This document shows positions 1-6,394 of a DNA stretch of 6,394 nt, piece after piece. Below the pieces are notes generated by a model, which ran no database searches, was not told the origin of the DNA, and saw nothing but the letters and a program-made list of their open reading frames with translations. Position 1 is the first letter of the stretch; the number at the start of each line of letters is the position of its first letter. A program made the translations under genes and the position numbers. Source of the stretch: Sediminibacterium sp. (GTDB lineage: Bacteria; Bacteroidota; Bacteroidia; Chitinophagales; Chitinophagaceae); the NCBI GenBank assembly GCA_028288645.1, contig JAQBNJ010000518.1:1-6394 (forward strand), read 5' to 3'.

Positions 1-1
1 T

Positions 2-394
2 GCCTATGCGGACCAGGCGGTTGATATCGTTTATTAAAATTCTGTTATTGAACACCTTTTTACAGATGAGGCCCAGTTGCAAATGGCCAGTGAAGTGCTG
101 AGGGTGGGTAAAAATTATTTTATACAAACACCTAATTATTATTTCCCCCTCGAACCCCATTGGGTGTTTCCTTTTTTTCAATTTCTTCCTGTTCCATGGC
201 GTATTTGGATGACCCGTAATCTGAATCTTGGGCATATCGGCCGTGTTCCTGACCGAACCGCTGCATCGAAGCTGGTGGCCGAAGTACAACTGCTCACGCC
301 CCGGAGAATGCGGCAACTTTTTCCGGAAGCCAAAATGTATGATGAACTTTTTTTGGGGCTTACCAAATCATTGGTTGCTTATAAGTTTGATTAA
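2..394 (+). pseudogene. Class I SAM-dependent methyltransferase, C-terminal part, with in-frame stop
   Basis: The reading frame is open from the window edge to the TAA at 392-394 except for a TAA at 35-37. Before the stop it reads AYADQAVDIVY and directly after it NSVIEHLFTDEAQ, in the same frame. Together these form the post-I/motif II region of Rossmann-fold methyltransferases, usually like 'FDIVYSNSVIEHL', with the stop at the expected serine. Downstream, EVLRVGKNYFIQTPNYYFPLEPHW and FFQFLP match a methyltransferase subfamily common in polysaccharide clusters ('...VGRRYFVQTPNRWFPIEPH...'). The SAM-binding glycine loop lies outside the window. A remnant could restart at TTG 77 or ATG 83, but it would lack the SAM site. 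If intact, it would methylate a sugar or lipid intermediate; the substrate cannot be read. Family assignment is confident. Whether it is a true pseudogene or a base error (TCA to TAA) is open. Confidence 0.8.
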
Positions 395-502
395 ATGCGA
401 GCTGTTTTTTTTTACCAGTTAACGAAATCCGTCACTTGTTGCAGCGCAATTGCGGATTAACAGTCTTAAGATGTAATGAAAAGCATATAACTATATGTTC
501 AC

Positions 503-510
503 TATATTTG
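503..510 (+). promoter_or_regulatory. Possible Bacteroidota sigma-70-type -7 element
   Basis: TATATTTG matches the TAnnTTTG -7 consensus of Bacteroidota housekeeping promoters exactly. It ends 17 bases before the ATG at 528, so transcription would begin roughly 10 bases before that codon. This fits a start at 528 but not one at 495. No clear TTTG or TTG box lies about 19-23 bases upstream, so an AT-rich chance match remains possible. Confidence 0.3.
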
Positions 511-527
511 CCGCCAAAATACCGGTA

Positions 528-2960
528 ATGAAGCGAGTTGTTAAAATTTTCCTGTTTGTGTGGCTGGCTTGTTCCCAGGTAACTGTGCATGCACAACTAC
601 CCATCAGTATAGAAAGCCTTTCTGACGAGCAGTTAATGCAACTGATATCCAAATACAAACTGAATGGCCTTAGTGAAACCGAAATGGAAATGAAAGCGAA
701 GGAATTCGGTTTGGGGTCCGACCAGATTCTGCTTTTAAAGAAAAGAATGTCATTGCTGGAAGTAGGCAGCGAACCCGGGGCCGAGTCTTCCTATAATAGT
801 AAAACAGACTCTTATGTTCGCCGCAATAAAACCTATACACGTGGCCCCTCTCTAAAAACCAGGGATTCACTCGGTATTTTACACGTATTCGGTTCTGAGA
901 TCTTTGATAATGAGAATCTCAGTTTTGAGCCCAATCTCAGTATTGCTACACCGCCCGATTATATCGTTGGGGTGAATGACCAGTTGGTGATCGATGTATT
1001 CGGGATATCTGACAATACAAAAAAACTGAAAGTGACACCGGAAGGGTATATCCGTTTCCCGTTGTACGGGCCGATAAGAGTGGCGGGACTTACCATGGAA
1101 GCAGCCGAAAAAAAGATCAGAAGCGCCCTGGTTAAAATATACCCGGGGCTTGCTACCGGCAAAGTTTCCCTCCAGGTCTCGCTGGGGCAGATCCGCAGTA
1201 TTCACGTGACGCTGCTTGGCGAAGTGACCCGTCCGGGAACCTACACGCTGTCATCACTTTCCACGCTGATGAACGCATTATACGCATCAGGCGGGCCGAA
1301 TGATATCGGCTCTTTCCGTAATATCCAGCTGATAAGGGATGGCAAAATGTACACCCAGTTCGATCTTTATAATTTATTATTGAAAGAAGATCTGGGCGAC
1401 AATATTTTGTTACACGATGATGATGTTATCAGGATTGTACCTTATAAAAAAAGAGTGGCATTAAAAGGGGCAGTGAAAAAACCTGCTATTTTTGACGTGA
1501 AAGATGGCGAATCGGCAGCAGATCTTCTTCAGTACGCAGGTGGTTTCGCAGATATCGCATACAAAGAACGTGTCAGGATAAACCGCTTTGGACCTATTCA
1601 CAAGGAGATCCTCACGGTTCCCACTTCCGGCCTTGCCGGTTTTGCTCTCGTATCAGGCGATACCCTATCCGTGGATTCGCTTTCTTTCCTGTCTGCTAAT
1701 CGTGTGCAGGTGTCCGGCGCTGTGTACCACCCAGGAAATTACGGGCTGCAACAGGTAAAGGATCTCCAGGAACTGGTGAAACTTGCTCAGCCACGTGAAG
1801 ACGCCTATCTTGACCGGGCAATTGTTAGAAGGCTCGGGCCGGATTTTACTCCTTCGTTTGTCAATTTTAATGTAACAGACGTTCAGAATGGAAATTATAA
1901 CCTCCTTTTACAGCGTGAGGATTCTGTTCATTTCTTTCGTGCAGTAGACTTGCGTGAAAAGTATACCGTTACCATTAATGGCGAGGTGAATAAACCCGGT
2001 ACCTACACTTATTTTGAAAAAATGAGTGTGCAGGACCTGGTACTGCTGGCAAGTGGTTATAGGGAAGGTGCCGCATTGCAAAAAATTGAAGTGTCGCGCA
2101 GGATCAATAATAACCAGGCGGCAACCGATACACTGCTTTTTTCGGTCATTAAAGAAATCAGTCTCGACGATAAAAAAGACCTGCAGTTTACTTTACAGCC
2201 TTTTGACATTGTTTCCATACGCCGCACCCCTGCTTATAAAGAACAGATCAGTGTGCGGGTAGAAGGAGAAGTGCTTTACCCGGGAATATATACGCTGTCC
2301 GCTAATAACGTGCGGTTGTCGGATATTGTAGCGCGTGCCGGCGGACTGAAAAGCTCCGCTTTTGTAGAGGGCGCAGCGCTGGTCAGAAATACTTACGTAG
2401 GCATTACCGCATCTGATGCGGCATTGCTTAACAGCAAAGCGAAATTGATCAACCAGCAAAGTGGGAAAACGGTCCTGGCTGAGGGGAATGACAGCGCCCT
2501 GGTCAGCAATCTTTCGACCCAACAAAAACCGGTGGGCATTCGTTTGAAAGATGCCCTTGACAGGAAAGCTTCTCCAGCCGATATATTCCTGGAGGAAGGG
2601 GACATCCTTAAAATACCTAGAGCCATACAGACGATCCAGACTTTCGGCATGGTAAATGTTCCCAAGCAAATCATTTTTCACGAGGGATTGACGTTCAGGA
2701 ATGCGATCCGGGAATCGGGCGATTTTGCCGTTAATGCTTCGCGCAGGCATGCATATGCAGTTTACCCTAACGGAGAAGTTCAGCCAACCCGGAATTTTCT
2801 GTTTTTCAGAACATACCCAACTTTAAAGGCCGGCGCGGAGATCTATGTACCGTCAAAACCAGACCGCAGGAAATTAACCACAGGGGAAACCATCGGACTG
2901 GTGTCGGGATTGACCTCGTTATTGGGACTGATAGTCGTTTTGATCAATACAAGTAAATAG
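528..2960 (+). CDS. SLBB-domain polysaccharide export protein (Wza-like)
   Basis: An exported protein of 810 residues that should form the periplasmic and outer-membrane conduit for capsule or exopolysaccharide. Start 528 is preferred over the in-frame ATG 495 because it opens a standard signal peptide (MKRVVK, then hydrophobic IFLFVWLA, then VHA|QLP, cleavage near residue 23). The 495 start puts 11 odd residues in front. Order: helical segment 30-75 ('SDEQLMQLISKYKLNGLSETE'-like), linker, Poly_export domain about 140-218 (TPPDYIVGVNDQLVIDVFG), then six SLBB-type repeats starting near 224, 307, 391, 479, 574 and 703. Most repeats carry GxVxxPGxYxL (LGEVTRPGTYTL, NGEVNKPGTYTY, EGEVLYPGIYTL); the second and sixth are degenerate. 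The protein ends in a hydrophobic helix at about 786-806. Escherichia coli Wza is about 380 residues with fewer repeats, so this is the long Bacteroidota form. It is first in the run of export genes. Confidence 0.93.
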   Translation: MKRVVKIFLFVWLACSQVTVHAQLPISIESLSDEQLMQLISKYKLNGLSETEMEMKAKEFGLGSDQILLLKKRMSLLEVGSEPGAESSYNSKTDSYVRRNKTYTRGPSLKTRDSLGILHVFGSEIFDNENLSFEPNLSIATPPDYIVGVNDQLVIDVFGISDNTKKLKVTPEGYIRFPLYGPIRVAGLTMEAAEKKIRSALVKIYPGLATGKVSLQVSLGQIRSIHVTLLGEVTRPGTYTLSSLSTLMNALYASGGPNDIGSFRNIQLIRDGKMYTQFDLYNLLLKEDLGDNILLHDDDVIRIVPYKKRVALKGAVKKPAIFDVKDGESAADLLQYAGGFADIAYKERVRINRFGPIHKEILTVPTSGLAGFALVSGDTLSVDSLSFLSANRVQVSGAVYHPGNYGLQQVKDLQELVKLAQPREDAYLDRAIVRRLGPDFTPSFVNFNVTDVQNGNYNLLLQREDSVHFFRAVDLREKYTVTINGEVNKPGTYTYFEKMSVQDLVLLASGYREGAALQKIEVSRRINNNQAATDTLLFSVIKEISLDDKKDLQFTLQPFDIVSIRRTPAYKEQISVRVEGEVLYPGIYTLSANNVRLSDIVARAGGLKSSAFVEGAALVRNTYVGITASDAALLNSKAKLINQQSGKTVLAEGNDSALVSNLSTQQKPVGIRLKDALDRKASPADIFLEEGDILKIPRAIQTIQTFGMVNVPKQIIFHEGLTFRNAIRESGDFAVNASRRHAYAVYPNGEVQPTRNFLFFRTYPTLKAGAEIYVPSKPDRRKLTTGETIGLVSGLTSLLGLIVVLINTSK

Positions 2961-3109
2961 ACATAATTAATACGCGTGTATGAACAGCTTTTGCAGTTTT
3001 AACAGCCACCTGAGTTGGGTTAAGGATTGCAGAATGTGTTGATGCCATATTGAGTGGCGCGAAAAGTTACACGTTAATGAAGCAATAAATCATCAAAGAA
3101 GTAAACGCA

Positions 3110-4162
3110 ATGGAAAAAGTTAAAATGTCAGAGCTTTTGGATGCGATAGGGCGCCTGGCAAATTTTGCCGGCCGGCATTTTATTAAGGGCGTTTGCATAG
3201 TTCTTGTTTTTGCTTTGCTGGGAGTAGGTTATTTTTTTTTCCAGAAGTCGCGGTATAAGGCTACGGTCAGTTTTATTTTGTATGAAAAGGGAACTCCGGT
3301 AGGCGGAGGATTGGCCGGGTTGGCATCACAGTTCGGGGTCGACATTGCCGCAATGAGTGGTGGTTCTGATATGCTGACCGGGGATAATATCCTTGATATC
3401 CTCAAATCACGGTCAATGATCGAAACGGTGCTTTTGTCAAAAGTGGACAGTTCAAAAGGAACAGGATCCCAGACGCTTGCCGACAGGTATCTTGAATTTT
3501 CAGGTTTGAAAACGAAATGGGCTAATAAAGAGGCAGCATTAGCATCATTAACCTACTCAAAATTGACGCGGGCAGATACGCATACGATTGTCCAGGATAG
3601 TGTTCTATTTGTTTTGTATGAGCGTCTATTTAAAAAACACATCGAGACCGAGAGGCTTAATAAAAAAGGGTCAATTATTACAGTGTCTACACTTTCTGCC
3701 GACCAGGTTTTTTCAAAATTGTTCTCGGAGCGGCTGGTAGAGGAAACCCGCAAATTATATTTCGGGGTGAAGACGGGTGTTTCTGCTGCGAATGTAGCCC
3801 GCCTGCAGGCAAGGGCGGATTCTTTACAGAAGGTCATGAACGTGAAATCGTACCAGTCGGCTTCCCTGCAGGTGCTGGATGTCAATGCAGCTTTTAAAAC
3901 GGAAACGGTTCCGGCAGAGGTTTCACAACGCGATCGTATGGTCAGTTACGCGATATATACAGAAGTGATGAAAAACCTGGAGGCCTCCAGGATGGCGCTT
4001 GCCAACCAGACACCTGTCATGCAGGTACTCGATCTGCCAAAGTACCCACTCGAAAACCAGAAACTGCCATTTTTGATGATATTGTTTATTGGTATTATGG
4101 CAGGTTTGTTTGCGTGTGGTGCTTTTATTTTTTTATTTTATCCGAGAAGCCATGTTGCGTAA
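3110..4162 (+). CDS. Wzz-family chain-length determinant / polysaccharide co-polymerase
   Basis: A 350-residue inner-membrane protein with Wzz (polysaccharide co-polymerase) topology. It has a short cytoplasmic N-terminus, TM1 at about 27-45, a large periplasmic region at 46-319, and TM2 at about 320-344 preceded by the proline-containing LDLPKYPLENQKLP typical of the family. The stretch GGLAGLASQFGVDI...LTGDNILDILKSRSMIE (about 67-105) is characteristic of Bacteroidota Wzz proteins. Residues about 205-300 look helical or coiled-coil. There is no tyrosine-kinase (Walker A/B) domain and no C-terminal tyrosine cluster, so it is not a Wzc-type fusion. Known role of the family: controlling polymer length and working with the outer-membrane exporter. 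It follows the SLBB gene by 149 bases, and its stop lies inside the likely start of the next gene, implying co-transcription and coupled translation. Start 3110 has a weak AAGAAG upstream; ATG 3125 is an alternative. Confidence 0.92.
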   Translation: MEKVKMSELLDAIGRLANFAGRHFIKGVCIVLVFALLGVGYFFFQKSRYKATVSFILYEKGTPVGGGLAGLASQFGVDIAAMSGGSDMLTGDNILDILKSRSMIETVLLSKVDSSKGTGSQTLADRYLEFSGLKTKWANKEAALASLTYSKLTRADTHTIVQDSVLFVLYERLFKKHIETERLNKKGSIITVSTLSADQVFSKLFSERLVEETRKLYFGVKTGVSAANVARLQARADSLQKVMNVKSYQSASLQVLDVNAAFKTETVPAEVSQRDRMVSYAIYTEVMKNLEASRMALANQTPVMQVLDLPKYPLENQKLPFLMILFIGIMAGLFACGAFIFLFYPRSHVA

Positions 4163-5828
4163 TAATACAAGCCCTTTTTTTTTGAGGAGTATGCGGAAAG
4201 CGGCTGCAATGGCCGCAGGTATCTTACTGATTCAAACGGTTCATGCACAGACGGTTCCCGTAGGCATGATCGGGTTTGACGACCAATTGCGGATACTTCA
4301 GCTTCAAGGGAAGCTGGACTTGAACCACTCAATGATGGCACGCCCTTTTTTCAGCGACCGTTCCTTGACGGTTGACAGCATTTTTCGGTTAACAGACAGT
4401 ACTACCCTATATAGGCCTGTTCGCCGGAATCTAGGGGAAGGAAAAGGCAAAGTGGAAGTATTGCCGTTCCATTGGTATACCAAATTCAACAGTGATCACC
4501 CCTACTCATGGAACCAGGCAGGATTCATTCAGGCGAAAGGACTTCAGACGATTGTTTCAACTGGTGTATATGTTTCTTCGGGTTGGTTTAACATGCAGTT
4601 TAAACCAGAGTTCGTTTATGCCGCAAACCCCGATTTTTCGCATAATGCCAGTTACGGGGCGCCGACCCGGGGCAACTACCATCACTTCTTTATGGGACAG
4701 TCTTCCCTGAGAGTTACCAAAGGCGGGATTTCATTAGGGTTGTCCACGGAAAATTTGTGGTGGGGGCCAGGTATCCATAATTCACTTTTGATGAGTAATA
4801 ACGCGCCGGGTTTTGCGCATCTTACTTTTAATACCACCAGGCCGATCAAAACCCCCATTGGTAATTTTGAATGGCAATTGATAGCCGGTAAGCTGGTGGA
4901 AGATACTTCGGTATTGTTAGAGAATAAAAATCTAACGACAGGATATTATAACCCTGAATCGTATGATGGATCGGGCTATTCCGGTCCTTATAATCCGAAA
5001 GATAAATGGCGATACCTGAGTGGTGTTACGCTGACATATAATCCTAAATGGATAAAAGGCCTTTTTCTTTCTGTTACCAGGGTTGGGTACACTTATAACT
5101 TTAAGCTGAAAGAGAATGCTGATGGGTATAGTTTTTTTAAAAAATATTTTCCTGTGTTGTTCGGTGTTTTACGACAAGATTACCCTTATGGAACGCCGAC
5201 AGCGAACCATGATATCGGGGTTAAACAGATGGCCTCTTTAGCGGCACGGTTTGTTTTTCCGGAATCTCATACTGAATTGTATACAGAATACGGATACGGC
5301 GACAACTTTTTAAACCTGCGGGACTGGAATAATGACGCCCCTCATTCTACAACCTATTTACTGGGCATCAGGAAACTGAAAAAACTAAACAAAGAAACCT
5401 GGCTGGATGTTGGCGCTGAGCTGACTCACATGGCCGAGTCTGTAAACTATTTAGTGCGTACCGCCGGTGACTGGTATGGTTACCAGGGGGGGTATACGCA
5501 GCAAGGCAGGATCCTTGGTGCGGGTGTAGGAAAAGGTAATAACGCTTATACATTAAACGTACACCTGCTTTCCGGTTTCTCCAAGGTAGGAATGGTGATA
5601 CAGGGTATACAGCATGCGCCGACAGAACTTGTAACTGGCTTTGCTAATTTTGGTCTGCGGGAAACAAAATGGAACGATCTTGCTTTTGGACTCACGGGGC
5701 AAAAAAAATATAATAATGTCATTTTACACGGGGAATTACAGGCGGTAAATACACAGAATTTCGCATGGGAAAAAGGCAATAACCGGTTCAATCTCTATTG
5801 TTTCCTATCAGTATCTTATTTATGGTAA
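4152..5828 (+). CDS. Capsule assembly Wzi family outer-membrane protein, copy 1
   Basis: A predicted outer-membrane beta-barrel of 558 residues. Wzi in E. coli is a surface lectin-like barrel that helps attach capsule. Family marks: PFHWYTKFNSDHPYSWNQAG (about 105-124), FKPEF (150-154), STENLWWGPGIHNSLLMSN (about 198-216), and WYGYQGGYTQQGRILGAG (about 441-458). The protein ends ...SVSYLW, an aromatic C-terminus as expected of a BAM substrate. The signal peptide contains MRKAAAMAAGILLIQTVHA|Q. Three in-frame ATGs are possible. 4089 lies deep in the previous gene and adds a second hydrophobic stretch, so it is unlikely. 4152 overlaps the upstream stop by 11 bases and is chosen here. 4191 gives the most compact signal peptide (545 residues in all). 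Compared with copy 2, it lacks about 20 residues before GQSS. Its own stop overlaps the start of copy 2. Confidence 0.92.
   Translation: MLRNNTSPFFLRSMRKAAAMAAGILLIQTVHAQTVPVGMIGFDDQLRILQLQGKLDLNHSMMARPFFSDRSLTVDSIFRLTDSTTLYRPVRRNLGEGKGKVEVLPFHWYTKFNSDHPYSWNQAGFIQAKGLQTIVSTGVYVSSGWFNMQFKPEFVYAANPDFSHNASYGAPTRGNYHHFFMGQSSLRVTKGGISLGLSTENLWWGPGIHNSLLMSNNAPGFAHLTFNTTRPIKTPIGNFEWQLIAGKLVEDTSVLLENKNLTTGYYNPESYDGSGYSGPYNPKDKWRYLSGVTLTYNPKWIKGLFLSVTRVGYTYNFKLKENADGYSFFKKYFPVLFGVLRQDYPYGTPTANHDIGVKQMASLAARFVFPESHTELYTEYGYGDNFLNLRDWNNDAPHSTTYLLGIRKLKKLNKETWLDVGAELTHMAESVNYLVRTAGDWYGYQGGYTQQGRILGAGVGKGNNAYTLNVHLLSGFSKVGMVIQGIQHAPTELVTGFANFGLRETKWNDLAFGLTGQKKYNNVILHGELQAVNTQNFAWEKGNNRFNLYCFLSVSYLW
4184..4189 (+). 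promoter_or_regulatory. Shine-Dalgarno-like GAGGAG before alternative start 4191
   Basis: GAGGAG lies one base upstream of ATG 4191 and directly after a run of nine T. It is the strongest purine box seen near any start in the window, but the one-base spacing is too short for normal use. It therefore does not settle the choice between 4152 and 4191. Confidence 0.2.
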
Positions 5829-6394
5829 AACTATACAGGCATAACATTCTATTGTTGCTGTTCACTTTCGCCGGCGTGCTTTTATATGCGCAGCAGGGCT
5901 TATTGCAACAGGTTCAGTTGGATGATTACTACAGGAGGTTGCAGATGACCGGAGCGGATACAACCGACAGTCACTCATTTTTCGTACAGCCATACAGCTA
6001 TCGTTTTCATGATGCATCGTTCAGGATGAAAAAAAATCCGGCGATCGTAACCGCTGTGGTTGGGTACACATTACAAAACAATTCATTGTTGCCTCATAGC
6101 TATAATGACGAGAGCTTATACCCGGCCTCGGGCTTTCAACAACGTCTTACCGCGGGTATTCACTTTGAAACGAAGTACCTGGACGTGAAAGTTCAACCCG
6201 AGTTCATATTGGCATCTAATACGGTTCATGATGAACTGGTTCCGCCTGCACGCAGCGACCTGAACAACTACTGGGGAGGCTATTTTGGGATGCTTGCCAA
6301 CAGGATCGACATGCCATCCCGTTTTGGCGACAAGTCTATCAGCAAAGTATACCCAGGGCAATCATCCATCCATTTGAAGGCCGGAGGTTTTTCA
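5822..6394 (+). CDS. Capsule assembly Wzi family outer-membrane protein, copy 2 (partial, runs off window)
   Basis: The frame is open for 191 codons from ATG 5822 to the window end. It starts with a signal peptide (MVKLYRHN, hydrophobic ILLLLFTFAGVLL, cleavage near YA|QQ). The rest aligns with copy 1: LDDYYRRLQMTG with FDDQLRILQLQG, YNDESLYPASGFQQ with FNSDHPYSWNQAGF, VKVQPEFILASN with MQFKPEFVYAAN, and GQSSIHLKAGGFS with GQSSLRVTKGGIS. It also carries NRIDMPSRFGDKSISKVYP before GQSS, a segment usual in Bacteroidota Wzi proteins and missing from copy 1. The window stops a few residues before the diagnostic ENLWWGPG motif would appear, so assignment rests on this alignment. The ATG sits inside the last codons of copy 1 (TTATGGTAA, 7-base overlap), pointing to translational coupling and joint expression. 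If full length, roughly 350 or more residues lie beyond the window. Confidence 0.88.
   Translation, partial: MVKLYRHNILLLLFTFAGVLLYAQQGLLQQVQLDDYYRRLQMTGADTTDSHSFFVQPYSYRFHDASFRMKKNPAIVTAVVGYTLQNNSLLPHSYNDESLYPASGFQQRLTAGIHFETKYLDVKVQPEFILASNTVHDELVPPARSDLNNYWGGYFGMLANRIDMPSRFGDKSISKVYPGQSSIHLKAGGFS

Noticed and set aside
14..24. GGCGGTTG resembling the ops/JUMPStart element of capsule operons
   Set aside because: Does not match GGCGGTAG fully, lies within coding sequence, and is an enterobacterial element.
405..413. T-run after the methyltransferase as an intrinsic terminator
   Set aside because: No GC-rich hairpin is found directly upstream of the run.
228..422. Overlapping + frame inside the methyltransferase
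   Set aside because: Out of frame with the conserved methyltransferase residues and without any family resemblance.
445..454. Perfect 10-base palindrome CGCAATTGCG upstream of the exporter
   Set aside because: Too short and isolated to call an operator, with no second copy in the window.
879..1205. 108-codon minus-strand open frame
   Set aside because: Antisense to the Poly_export domain; composition and content are not protein-like.
2193..2750. 185-codon open frame on the minus strand inside the exporter gene
   Set aside because: Antisense to well-conserved SLBB repeats, with no recognisable domain; a shadow of the + strand gene.
2999..3023. Imperfect stem-loop TTAAC-ag-CCA / TGG-GTTAA between the exporter and Wzz-like genes
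   Set aside because: Stem is short and bulged and no T-run follows on either strand, so it does not qualify as an intrinsic terminator; likely chance.
3110..4162. Reading the Wzz-like gene as a Wzc-type tyrosine autokinase
   Set aside because: The protein ends a few residues after TM2; no nucleotide-binding domain or tyrosine cluster is present.

Overview
The window looks like part of an exopolysaccharide or capsule locus from a member of the Bacteroidota. The support is: secretory signal peptides ending in an 'xxA|Q' cleavage site, a very long multi-SLBB export protein, a Wzz-type protein with no kinase domain, Bacteroidota-type Wzi barrels, weak Shine-Dalgarno sequences, and one good match to the TAnnTTTG promoter element typical of this phylum. 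Genus cannot be fixed from the sequence; moderate GC by eye would suit Chitinophagaceae, Sphingobacteriaceae or Cytophagales.

Layout, all on the + strand. 2-394: C-terminal part of a class I SAM-dependent methyltransferase, interrupted by an in-frame TAA at 35-37 inside a conserved motif, so it is a pseudogene or carries a sequence error. 395-527: spacer with a possible promoter. 528-2960: periplasmic/outer-membrane polysaccharide export protein (Wza-like) with a Poly_export domain, six SLBB-type repeats and a C-terminal hydrophobic helix. 2961-3109: spacer with no convincing promoter or terminator. 3110-4162: Wzz-like inner-membrane chain-length or co-polymerase protein. 4152-5828: Wzi-family outer-membrane beta-barrel. 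5822-6394 (continues past the window): a second, diverged Wzi-family protein, overlapping the first by 7 bases. No minus-strand gene, RNA gene, CRISPR array or mobile element is supported.

Inferred division of labour: the Wzz-like protein organises polymerisation or export at the inner membrane, the SLBB protein carries polymer through the periplasm and probably across the outer membrane, and the two Wzi proteins anchor or organise polymer at the cell surface. The methyltransferase upstream would modify a sugar or lipid intermediate if it is functional. This is a recognisable type of locus, not a new system. The most notable points are the nonsense codon in the methyltransferase, the overlapping tandem Wzi paralogues that differ by a loop segment, and the export protein's C-terminal helix combined with an ambiguous signal peptide.
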